This document shows, in pieces, positions 10,320-19,693 of a stretch of DNA of 19,693 bases. The notes below the pieces were generated by a model. That model had not been told where the DNA came from and searched no databases. It saw only the letters and a program-made list of their open reading frames with translations. The position numbers and the translations under genes are program-made. Positions within the stretch are counted from its first letter, which is position 1; every line of letters begins with the position of its first letter. The stretch is from Nephromyces sp. MM_2019 (taxonomy: Eukaryota; Apicomplexa; Aconoidasida; Nephromycida): the NCBI GenBank assembly GCA_015657535.1, contig JADHZB010001322.1:1-19693 (forward strand), given 5' to 3'.

Positions 10320-11830
10320 CATTCTGTGTTTAATAACATCTTAACTAATACACACACACGGCAATTAGCCCGAAATAGTACAATCTCTGATGTTTCATTC
10401 AAAAAGCAATTTTTCACGCGTCTTCTGCTCATCAAAAGAGCAGATAAAAAGCTTTTCGGCAGCAAACACACAGCAAATGCTACTCAACCTATTGCCACCT
10501 AAGGAAAGCATCGCCTTAAAACTAACATAACACACGCACACACAAGTTAAATCCGCAATGGTAGATTCTCCCCACAGCAAGTCCAAATGACAGAGAAATA
10601 GCGAGAAAAAAAACACAGCACACACACACAAGTTAAAACCATCTCACAATAAAGCAGTCTTAACACACACAATAGCTGCCACTTCATTTAGCACACAAAC
10701 TCTTAGTTTAAGAGTTGAAATGCAGGTGGAAGAAACAGCTTAAGCAAAAAGGAATGAGAAACAGAGGGTTTGTGCTGTGGATGAAAAAAGCAAAGAAAAA
10801 GGAGAAAATTGCATAAAAAATCTGCACGCACACAATAATACTTTCTTGATTTCGTTAAGCCTTTCATACGTCTGAACAAACGTGAGTGCGTGCATCCTTA
10901 GTCTACTCTTTGCGTGAATGAGAGTGTGTAAATCCGTAAAGCAGCAATCAATCTATTCAGCCAGCTACTTACAAAAATAGCAGCGTCAATAAGGCAGGGA
11001 GCACACACACACCCGAAAACACTAGATCAACCACCATTCTTCCACAAGCCTATTATAGCTTAAAAGCAGGAGCAAGCACACCCACAAACACTATATCAAC
11101 CACCATTCTTCCACACACAGTTTTCCTAAAGGTTACTCAATAAACTAAAGAGAAAAAAAGCTGCAAAGCCAACAAAACAGCGAAAACCTCCAACTAAATG
11201 ATGCAGAGTAAAACAATGATATTCTGTAGGTATTATTTCCTCTGTCTTAGCGCCGCCAAATATAGTTGCAAAAAGTCTACCATACCCTCATCATCTCTAA
11301 GGAAACTTTTTATACCCATCTTCCCCTCCTGCTCCCTCCTCCTCATCGCCTAGCAAACCGCATTTAAATTCAACTAGGTTCTAGGATCATTAATCACACA
11401 CACACGTATCATCTTCATACCCAAAATTATGCTTATCCCCATTAGCATAGCATTTCACCAGCTTCTAGTTCTCCTCGTGCTTTCTTCAAGACTTATCTTC
11501 ATTTCACTAATACACACAAGCTCTCTAGCAATTTCAAATCAATGAGTAATTTCTAATTTCGCTTTCACCATCAGAAGAAATACACAAGAATGATTCTTTT
11601 GTGAATTCCAACAATAATAAAGACAACAAAAAACGAGGTATTTTAGCATTCCAATCATCTAATGAATATCCTGATTTATATTCATTAGACACGCCTCACA
11701 CACACACATTATTTCCTCTATTTTTCTGGTGAGATTTACGCTAGATAAAATCGCGATAAAGCCTCTTTTTCGAGCGCTTCGACACTGCAGCTAGCAAGCT
11801 CATACAAAAAAGATGCTCCATTTCACTCAC
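10320..11830. other. Region upstream of VIT
   Basis: Contains the presumed VIT promoter and 5' untranslated sequence, but no motif I can defend. It is A/CA-rich, with a direct repeat at 10994-11115 and a pyrimidine-rich tract at about 11318-11355 on the + strand. I see no supportable coding frame. Confidence 0.5.
10994..11115. repeat. Direct repeat pair of ~50 bp
   Basis: Copies at 10994-11046 and 11066-11115 share GCAGG-GAGC at the start, a CACACCC-AAACACTA middle and ATCAACCACCATTCTTCCAC at the end, separated by 19 bases. Confidence 0.8.
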
Positions 11831-11834
11831 AAGA

Positions 11835-12114
11835 ATGACGACGCAGTTACCCTTTGCAAACCGTCCTGCTCACCTCTTTTTGAATGCACTCACTGCGATT
11901 TCTACGGGTAAAGATGTAGATTTCTACGTCAAAACAAATGTTTCTCAAGCAGAGCAGACAATTAACAGCAGCCTATGCGATTGTTTACTATGTTTTTCCT
12001 TCAGTGAAACAAGCACCCTCAACAAATCTGCAGTCTCGATCTTATGTTATGTATGTGCCAAGGGGGGAAGGGGAGGGTTTGTTGTTGCTTACTAAATATA
12101 TTTGGAGGGGCTAA
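11835..12114 (+). CDS. Possible small two-exon gene divergent from VIT
   Basis: Exon 1 (11835-11907) begins ATGACGACG and reads MTTQLPFANRPAHLF onward for 24 codons. It ends at a good donor, ACGG^GTAAAG. A 97-base intron would end at TTTTTCCTTCAG (12004), and exon 2 (12005-12114) continues in frame through VKQAPSTNLQSRSYVMY to TAA, for 60 residues in all. A second perfect donor, GTATGT at 12051, lies inside exon 2, so the real gene may continue into further exons. I do not recognise the product. The unspliced reading is also open to 12095, which weakens the splice argument. It lies about 1.56 kb upstream of VIT on the opposite strand. Confidence 0.3.
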
Positions 12115-12228
12115 GGAAATTGCGAGGAAACCAGTGAAAAGAGTTAACTACTTGCTGCGGTAGTGTTTTTCGGAGGGTAAGAAAGGCGGTCGTAAGGAAT
12201 ACAACTGTGTGTGTGTGGGGAAGGGAAC

Positions 12229-12536
12229 AAAGATATATAGAGACAGAGTATATAGATAAAGAGATAGAGATAGATACGGAGATAGAGAGATAAAGAGATA
12301 GAGATAGATACAGAGATAAAGGGATAAAGATATAGATACAGAGATAAAGAGATAAAGAGATAAAGAGATAAAGAGATAAAGAGATAAAGAGATAGATACA
12401 GAGATAAAGAGATAAAGAGATAGAGAGATAAAGAGATAAAGAGATAGAGAGATAAAGAGATAGAGATAGATACAGAGATAAAGAGATTGAGATAGATAGA
12501 TAAGGGGAAAGAGGGACAGAGAGCTAGAGAGAGATT
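12229..12536. repeat. Purine-rich GATAAAGA / GATAGA satellite
   Basis: About 300 bases of A, G and T with almost no C on the + strand. The basic unit is GAGATAAA, mixed with GAGATAGA. A longer block, GAGATAGATACAGAGATAAA-like, recurs near 12264, 12298, 12330, 12388 and 12461. The long minus-strand open frame through it (Ser/Leu/Tyr/Ile only) is a repeat artefact. Confidence 0.95.
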
Positions 12537-12539
12537 CTC

Positions 12540-12712
12540 ATAAAACACAGACGCGCTACATACTAGTGCATACTAACACACAAAATACACAACACGCACA
12601 CTGCTTACACACGCTACATACACACCGCATACACACCCTGCATACACTCGCTACATACAGACATTAGATACGCAGTGCATACACACACAACACACACGAG
12701 TAGGCGGCTGAT
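12540..12712. repeat. CATAC-type minisatellite
   Basis: Irregular repeat of GCTACATAC, GCATACACAC and similar words directly after the GATAAA tract. It is the last CA-type repeat before the composition changes. Confidence 0.85.
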
Positions 12713-12864
12713 TTACAGCTCGTTCAACCTTAAAATTAACTTGAAATTTTTTTTTTTTCGTAATTACAGAAAATTTAAGAAATATCAATTTTCTACTTAA
12801 TAAATCGTATCAACATGTATTTTCTAGTGAATGGAATTTTTTTTTTGTAATTTTTTTGTTGGAT

Positions 12865-13155
12865 ATGAACTACATTCCTTTAGAGGCGCCAGGCAATGGT
12901 GGCTATATTATACCGAAGAAAACTGGTAATACCAATGTATTCAAAGCTAATTAGGTAACAGAGATTGTCTGAGCATCAGAAACAATTTGGAGGAGCTTAG
13001 AAAAGTTTGAAAAAAATAGCTTATTGATTGTTGAAATGCTGTGGAAAAGCTCATTGACTCGTTCTAGAGAATCTGCACCAAATGGCCTGCTAAAAAACTT
13101 CTTGGAAATATTCCAGGCATATAAGCTCAAGGAGTACATATTTGGGAAAGAGTGA
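12865..13155 (+). CDS. Weak two-exon candidate of unknown function
   Basis: ATG 12865 opens MNYIPLEAPGNGG. A donor ACTG^GTAATA at 12926, a CTAAT branch-like site and an acceptor GAGCATCAG ending at 12979 would remove 54 bases. This joins frame to WRSLEKFEKNSLL and on to EYIFGKE and TGA at 13153, giving 78 residues, mostly predicted helix. Immediately downstream a second + frame (13142-13351) continues, one base out of register. The opposite strand is also open here (13139-12951), and open frames of this size occur by chance in this composition. The identity is unknown. Confidence 0.22.
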
Positions 13156-13355
13156 ATGGATTAAAAGAAAAAAGTACGAAAACACTGCAGACGAATTGGA
13201 AAAAGAGCGGATTTTTCGGTATTTTCTTCTTTTAGATGAACTGCTATGGCTAAAAACTGGTAATATTACTATTCAAATGCAAGCTGGTATCGTCATGTTG
13301 CTCCAACTCAGCAGTATTTTCTACGAAATGCTAGCCCTTGTCTCCCGATAATATC

Positions 13356-16300
13356 ATAGAATCACGAGCTCAATAAATGAAAACTTTGGAAAAATTAACA
13401 ATCTTTTTTTTCTATATTCCGTGCCCTTACTCAAAATAGTGTTTAGCAAATTTATCATGCACCTCGAACCCCATTATAATTGTTTATGTTGATGTCTGCA
13501 TGCAAGCATAACAAATTAAAAAAAAAAAATTCTGCTGTCGATTGGTAGTCCATGAACAATAAAGAGATGCAACAATTATTGTGGCTGATGAAATTAGGCG
13601 AAGTGCAATTCGCCAAAACTAGCATCGAGTGTATAGACAATGAAACTTCAACTGGTTTTTTAAGGGTTTCTTTCGCCGCAAGGGAAATATCAAGCTAAGA
13701 GTAAAGTCAATTAATCTATGCAGGCTTGGATGAAACGACGTGCTGCGTCTTTGAAAACTTGATTTTACTGCCTTTTTTATATTTGATAAGCTGCAGGTTG
13801 CTTTTGGCTTCTAGACATGCTAAATTAAAGGAAATGATGCAATTGGATATTTCCGGAAAAGTGACTTACCTCTAGTCATAAACACATGATATTTTCAGTT
13901 ATTTTTGAAGCAGAAAATGACTATTTTGTTCAAGTTACTGACGCACTATTCGATTCATAGGTTTAAATAGGGTTTCAAGAAAGATGTATGCGGAACCAAA
14001 ATACTGTAGAAGCTTTATATTTTTTTATCTGCACAGTGGTAAATATTTAGTCAACAGGTACCTGCATGGAATATGTGAATATGCGCTCATTAGTTTTAAG
14101 TATTTTTTTATACCCAGTGCCCTTTTCATAATTTTCTGCCTGAGCGTCCTATTTGTAATCTTCATTTAATGTATAAAAACAGAGTCGATGGTTACTAGTC
14201 GAGGGTTTTCGTGCTGATGGCATATTATTCATTTCTAGTGATATTGAGTTATATTTAAGAGAAAGTCATGCCGATCTAACGCAGAATAACAGGCCTCTCG
14301 CTTCATTTCTTTGGCAACCGCTGTTTTTTTAGGTGATAACTCCATATAATGTCAGTGGCGAATTTCTAGATTACAGCATACAATAAAAAAAAAGTTTGCC
14401 ATTTCAAGTTGTAGTCTGTGCAGAGTTCAATGACTAAACTCAGTATTATCCTACATCTTTCGCGAGCACGATGGACTCTAGTTTCTTGATCCGCCGTTAT
14501 TCTGCCGCTGAAATATTATTTGCACCCTGCCGCTGTGCATAGAACTCCACATAAATGCTCTACTAGGCTATAATGATCTGTAGTAATTACACATACCAAT
14601 ACTATGACGGACTGCGTGTAGATGATACTAGATATTATGATTTTGGACTATATATTGATGCTACACAATACTATGGGGAAATATTATTCACAAAATTTAT
14701 ACCAAACTGTAAAGGACTCAGATAATTACATATATATTGCCATAAAGAACTATAGAACCGCCATACTTCGGCTAAGAGAAAAGAATACTATATAGGAATG
14801 CCTTACTATGACAATGAAGATTTATTCTACTTGCTGTAGGCAGCGTTTTATGTTTTCAATCGCAGCGATTCGCAGACATTGTTTGGATTCCAGTAGAAGA
14901 CATTCATAAAATTTTTTTATTATAACTTGCTAAAGATAATCTTCTGCACAAGCTCTTGAGCTACAAAAGACTTTTGTTCAAAGGCACTTCTGCAGCTACC
15001 CACAACTATTTTTCTCGATAAAATACTGCAGCAACCATTGTAGTTGCTGCAATATTTAAGTGCTACGGTATAGCGCAATACACTGGCAGAGCTTAACCAC
15101 CCAAGCCGTAATTGCTTCAAAGTTTATTTATTCTTTGATCACTCGTGTTCTTTGTAATATAAGATACAGTTTATGGTAGCGTGTAACATAGACTGCTTCT
15201 GAAGCCATTGTAGGAGGAGGACTTTTCGTTTTGAGGATATTTTGTCATCCTCCATGACGAAAACAGCTAGTAGTTCTTCTAGTCTTTGAATATTAAAAAC
15301 TGAAAATTTATTCTGGTTTCTACATCATTAGAAGGAAATTGCGCAGGCTCTCCATTAGGTAATGCACGGGAGAAAAAAAGCGGTGTTTTATGGTGATGAT
15401 CAATGAGAGCTCGGCATTAGTATGTAATCACTTTTCCAAACCTGAAGCTCAAAATTTGCTGCAACGGACCAATACTGAATTTAGTGAAGCTGCTCTATGA
15501 TTTTCTCCAAGAGAATGACCTTACTCTAGGCTTACTTCATCACGGTAATTAGAGCTACCAGCAAATAAAAGAACTGCTAACTTGGATGTTATCAGACGCA
15601 CAACCTATTTCATTCTTAAAAATTCACCCTCCGCGAACCCTTGCACAGCGAAGCCCCAAGAGATGATTAGAGTGAGTTACACAAAAAAATGTGAGAAAAC
15701 ATCCTTTATATCACCCGAAACAATCTCACAAACCATAAAACATTCTAGCATGACTGAGGTTCATCACTTTTCCACGTATGCAGTTATATGCTCACGAATA
15801 AAAACGGGAATGGAGAGCTTCTTGAATAATTATTGCGTAGAAGTTTACGCATTGCATTGAAATTTTGGCGGCTTATTCTTGTAGCTGACGAGGTTGGTAC
15901 ATACCTACAATACATTTCTCTATTGGCAGTGGTAGGTTTTTCGGGAAATACCCCCAACACACCGTTTAACCTATCGAGGTCCAAGTTGGCGTTTGCATCA
16001 TGTTCACCGCGCCGAGAGCCACGGAGGAGCCACCTAGTCGCGATCGGCTCGGACAAAGGGATTTTATAGAGTTAGCATCTGCCAAAAATCACTAGCATAC
16101 CTAACGAAAGAACGGAAATATGATATAGCATGCAAAACAAGCCCAGCTCGGGTTGGGAATTGCTGCAAGTGTTGCCAGCAATATTTCCAGCAATGGCAAC
16201 ATGAATTATACAGCTGATGAGATCAGGTACAGTCACGGCCTCCTGCTACCCGCATACTGAAATTATGCCCAAGGCTCATGTCCTGCAGTCATTCAACTGT

Positions 16301-19060
16301 GTATATTTCTTGCATGGTGAAATAATCCTTGAGAAACATTAATTTCTTCACGGAGAATTATACCCCACTAGAAGGCAGCAACTCATAGGTTATAGTAAGC
16401 CCAGTGCAAAGTTGGAGGCCTTTTTTTCTTGGTTGGGCGGACAGCACAGTAAGACCAGTATGTATTTGATTACATAATACTCTCAAAAATAGCACTTTCA
16501 ACCTGTGCGCTGCTGTGCCTTTAATAAAATTTTAGCGGGCTGTAATAGAGCTCACGATGATGTAGATGTGATCCTCATGAAAGTCAGCCCACCGTCGCTT
16601 GCTGTATTTATTGATGTGTTCCTAAAGTGTTATTGGCAGCAGTACTCTTTGCACAATCCATTGAGGAATTTTAATTACTTTCAGTGAATTTTTAAAGCAC
16701 TCATCTTCCATGCTTATTTTAGAGCATAATCAATTTACGAAGATGCTCGTTGATCTACTATCAAGCAAAAGATTCGCAACGGCATACTTCCACGAATTCG
16801 TCGCAATGGGATTGCTGAAATTTACCATAGGCTTATCAAAACTGCATGAAAAGTTTACATTTTGTCATGGTAGCGTTAGCTCCAGCAAGTAGGTTTGAGG
16901 AAAATTTCCAGAGGTTCCTTAATTTGACTCTATGTCTACATGGGTGGCTATTTTAGCGGTTATACATACTAAAATCCAGTATAAAATAGGACGCACACCC
17001 ACTATCACTGATAAGTCGTTTTGCGAATGTGGTGGGGGCAACTGAGATTGCATAACTATTTCAGAAAATAAACCCAAATAGTTACTATGCCCCCTATAAA
17101 AACTTGTCATCTACTAGCGGTAGAGAGCGAATATCGTATGGTTGGGAGTTTTGCCAGCGTCAACAACAGTACTGCAATACTTGCTAATATCCTTGGCACT
17201 TGTTTAACTCTGGCTAAAGCTTAGTGTCATAGCAGAATTCACTTGGCAGGAAAAAAATGTAGGAATTATTAACAGAATCTTCTACCTCACATACCCAGTT
17301 TGTATTTTTATGGAAGGTGAGGTATTACTCTGCATCGAGGCCCGAGTGAGTAAAATACATGGCCTTGGCAGCTTTTTTTGGGTACGACGTCAATACTGGC
17401 TGATGAGCAAAAGGGTAGCTTTCTGAGAGGTTGCATAATTTGCCATATACAAGCTGGTAAGCAGCCCCTTTTAATCCTGATTAGAATTAAGCAATGAAGT
17501 GACGCCATTACTTATTCATCTTATTTAATGGGTCTTTTTTTTGCGTAAAATATGCCACTTAGAAAGCCAGGAGCCAGAATTACGAGGAGTAGTGCTTCTT
17601 CCCATTTATATAGAAGAGAGAAATAATGGAGGAGATTTATAAATTGTAGAGTACTATGACAAAAATCTCGTGTTGAAGCTTTATAGAACGGGTTGCTGCT
17701 CAAATTAGGTGTTTTCTTGCAGTAGGATATGCTCTGAAGATGGCTCTGAGCTTCAGATATTAAAAGCTGAGGTTGAGAGATTGGGGAGAGTGTTACGCAC
17801 TGGTTTACAAGAACTATCATCCGCTGGTTGCGGGCTACTGGTTGCTGTGAAGGTCTGCTATGACGTTTTATGTAAGTGCATTGGCTGTAGTAGGGCATTC
17901 TATGTTGCTTATAAACCCAGAAGAATCCGTAATGCTTGCTGCGAGCAAGTTATAAATCACACTGCACTGGGGTGTTACATAGTCAACTTATTCACTCTAA
18001 ACTGACAAATTCATTGGCTATTGGTCATTGCGCTAGTCTTTGTATTTTCCAAGCGGGGGGCAGAGACAGTTTTGTATATTTTGTAATTCTGCAAGCGATT
18101 CTGAAAAGCAAGGATGAACAAAAAATTGGGTGTGTCTCTAGGAAAAACCGGTTGGTAGAGTGTATCGTAAATTCGGCTCTAAGTTGCCCTGTCTTCCTAG
18201 CTTATTATGCTTAAACTATGCCTGCTGCTAAGCTTCCTTGTCTTAAATCAAGTAGAACTCTTAAGGTTGCACGTGATAATCTTTAGCTATTAAATCTTTC
18301 CTTCGCATATGATTTTATCTTTAAAGTGCTTTAAACGCCTTTCATATCGTGCCAAAAAGAACCGTATTGCTTTGCTTTGTCATGGTTTCTTCTATATAAC
18401 TTAGTTTTATCAAATATACACGTTGCTTCCCCCTTTACATCGCACAATTCCTTGAGAGCACTCTCCACCAACCCAGAAGAGTTACGTTGCGGACAGAACA
18501 CACGCAGCTCCTAGTCTTTAAGGTTGCTAAGTTTCCCTTTGCATTGGAAGGCCCCGAAATGCAGCAAAACAGTAGTGATCGTGGAATACCATTGACGGAA
18601 TTAGTTTGATCTGTGCGTTCACAAAAAATTTTCTAGGCGCATCGATGTTCATTGAGTGCACTTAACCACTTCCTAAAGTGTTTTCACTCATTTTTCGCCG
18701 CTAAAAACAATAGCCGCGTCGACGCTAAGAATTATATATAAGAGAGCACAAGTGTTTTTCATGCCTTGTGTAAGGACGAAAGAGATCCAGTCAAATGCAA
18801 ATAATTAGGAATAAGGTTTTTTACTCTGCTGGAACCTATATGAATAGAGATATCCTTCTCATAACCATTTGCGTTTCATATTCCTAAGTCTTAACGTCGC
18901 ATTAACGTTTTAAAATAGCTAATGTTACTTTAATAAGGTATCTATTATAGCCAATGAAAAAAGCTCAGAAAGAGCGTTAAATGTCCTTGATAGTAGATTT
19001 TATTTATAGGGAAGATACCTTAAAGAGTGGGTTAATTCTAGCTTAATTTCCGTTTCTTTC
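13356..19060. other. Repeat-poor AT-rich region without confident genes
   Basis: Open frames of 60-125 codons occur on both strands. For AT-rich sequence of this length my estimate is some fifteen to twenty frames above 60 codons by chance, about what is seen. Exon-like pieces with acceptor- and donor-like edges occur at 15560-15775, 16725-16869 and 17721-17850 on the + strand, but none has a recognisable domain and they do not join into a convincing model. No tRNA or rRNA was seen. Confidence 0.5.
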
Positions 19061-19176
19061 AGCAAAAAATGATTTCCAAGCGCTCTTGTAAAAGGGAAAG
19101 ATGCCAGCATAATATATCCTGATTGAAGATCTCAAGACTCACGAAAGAAGGGCTAGAGCTCAAAATTTATTCAATA

Positions 19177-19693
19177 ATGCCCCCTTTTATACCTAGCGAT
19201 TGTAAAGTTACTTTGTCCCCTGAAAAGGTATCTTCCACGATGCCAGTACCACCTTCAGATAATGAAACACCTGTAAAAGCTCAGGATGACAAAATTAGGC
19301 GTGTGGCTCCCTCAACGGCCGAGAGTCTTGGGAGTGAGCCTCCACGAAGATTCAGAACGTCGCCACTTGTGCGGTGTGGGTGGATGATAAAAAGTGACTG
19401 CCATTCACCGGTAGTCAAAGGTCCAGAGGGCCTTATGCATTGTAGTAGCCATCGCCAAAGCGTTTACAGCTTACTTGCTTTCCCATCGAGCATTGATCCT
19501 TGCCTTTCAATGGATGCAACATTAAATCATGGTAGTAAGAGTGCAAAAAACAGTGCACGAAGCACGTGCGATTTCAGCGGGAGCATTCAAATACAGGGAA
19601 AATCTCCGATTGATAATTTGGCCCATCTAGAAACAGCAGTCAAAATTCAGCCAAATTCATCTATTCACCCTCATGATGATCATAATGCCGTTT
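19177..19693 (+). CDS. Unidentified Ser/Pro-rich protein, 5' part, runs off window
   Basis: Frame open from ATG 19177 to the window edge: 172 codons without a stop, and open from the preceding in-frame TGA at 19120. A frame of this length is very unlikely by chance in this AT-rich stretch. I do not recognise the family. About 16% of residues are Ser and 11% Pro by hand count, with many basic residues, as in disordered protein. A Cys/His cluster at residues 67-92 (C67, C75, H76, H88, C89, H92) could bind zinc, but I cannot match a known finger. There is no signal peptide and no membrane segment in the visible part. Just upstream, TTTCTTTCAG ending at 19062 resembles a splice acceptor, so the real 5' end may include an untranslated exon. 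The ATG at 19068 is followed in frame by the TGA at 19120, so 19177 is the chosen start. Confidence 0.72.
   Translation, partial: MPPFIPSDCKVTLSPEKVSSTMPVPPSDNETPVKAQDDKIRRVAPSTAESLGSEPPRRFRTSPLVRCGWMIKSDCHSPVVKGPEGLMHCSSHRQSVYSLLAFPSSIDPCLSMDATLNHGSKSAKNSARSTCDFSGSIQIQGKSPIDNLAHLETAVKIQPNSSIHPHDDHNAV

Noticed and set aside
12144..12548. 134-codon minus-strand frame of Ser/Leu/Tyr/Ile repeats
   Set aside because: It is a translation of the GATAAA satellite, with no non-repeat coding part.
12951..13139. Minus-strand frame MYSLSLYAWNISKKF, considered as a peroxin-13-like fragment
   Set aside because: The resemblance to the helical part of PEX13 was faint and no SH3 domain or second membrane segment follows.
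13984..14169. 61-codon + frame with a hydrophobic C-terminus
   Set aside because: T-rich DNA naturally encodes Phe/Ile/Leu; there is no supporting neighbour, splice site or homology.
17521..17898. 125-codon minus-strand frame
   Set aside because: Longest frame in the repeat-poor region, but it has no motif, an opposing + frame is also open, and a single frame of this size is not surprising by chance in 6 kb of AT-rich DNA.
1..19693. CRISPR arrays, tRNA and rRNA genes, bacterial operons, transposase or reverse transcriptase genes
   Set aside because: I looked for repeat-spacer arrays, TTCGAATC-type tRNA arms, and catalytic motifs of mobile-element proteins and found none. The regular repeats present have no spacer structure.

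Overview
The window is eukaryotic nuclear DNA, most probably from an alveolate protist of the apicomplexan type. The evidence is a gene in at least eight, probably nine, small exons with canonical GT..AG introns. Its product belongs to the vacuolar iron transporter (VIT/CCC1) family, and its metal-binding region looks to me closest to apicomplexan VITs from general knowledge. Two copies of the 11-mer CCCTAAACCCT, matching the TTTAGGG-type telomere unit found in several alveolates and plants, are consistent with this. I cannot name the genus, and the placement is inference. There is no sign of bacterial operons, ribosome binding sites, insertion sequences or CRISPR.

Layout. Positions 1 to about 12,700 are A-rich on the + strand and dense in (CA)n/(TG)n microsatellites and short minisatellites. 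These include two and a half copies of a 122-bp unit (1651-1973), a roughly 60-bp degenerate unit (5644-5818) and a roughly 58-bp TG-rich unit (6241-6356). The one certain gene, VIT, lies here on the minus strand, from its start near 10275 to a stop at 6879 or 6624. All eight splice junctions I could place keep frame. Its introns carry long UG repeats on the sense strand, usually starting at or near the donor site. A possible two-exon gene diverges from it on the + strand (11835-12114).

A purine-only GATAAA-type satellite (12229-12536) and a CATAC-type minisatellite (12540-12712) mark a boundary. From about 12,720 to 19,060 the sequence has more balanced strand composition and almost no microsatellites. 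The open frames of 60-125 codons there are roughly as frequent as chance predicts, so I call only one weak two-exon candidate (12865-13155). The right edge holds the 5' end of a second probable gene: a serine/proline-rich frame starting at 19177 and still open at 19693. I do not recognise its family.

The genes do not form an evident pathway. The functional content is one iron/proton antiporter that would move cytosolic ferrous iron into an acidic store, one uncharacterised edge gene, and much repeat-rich non-coding DNA.
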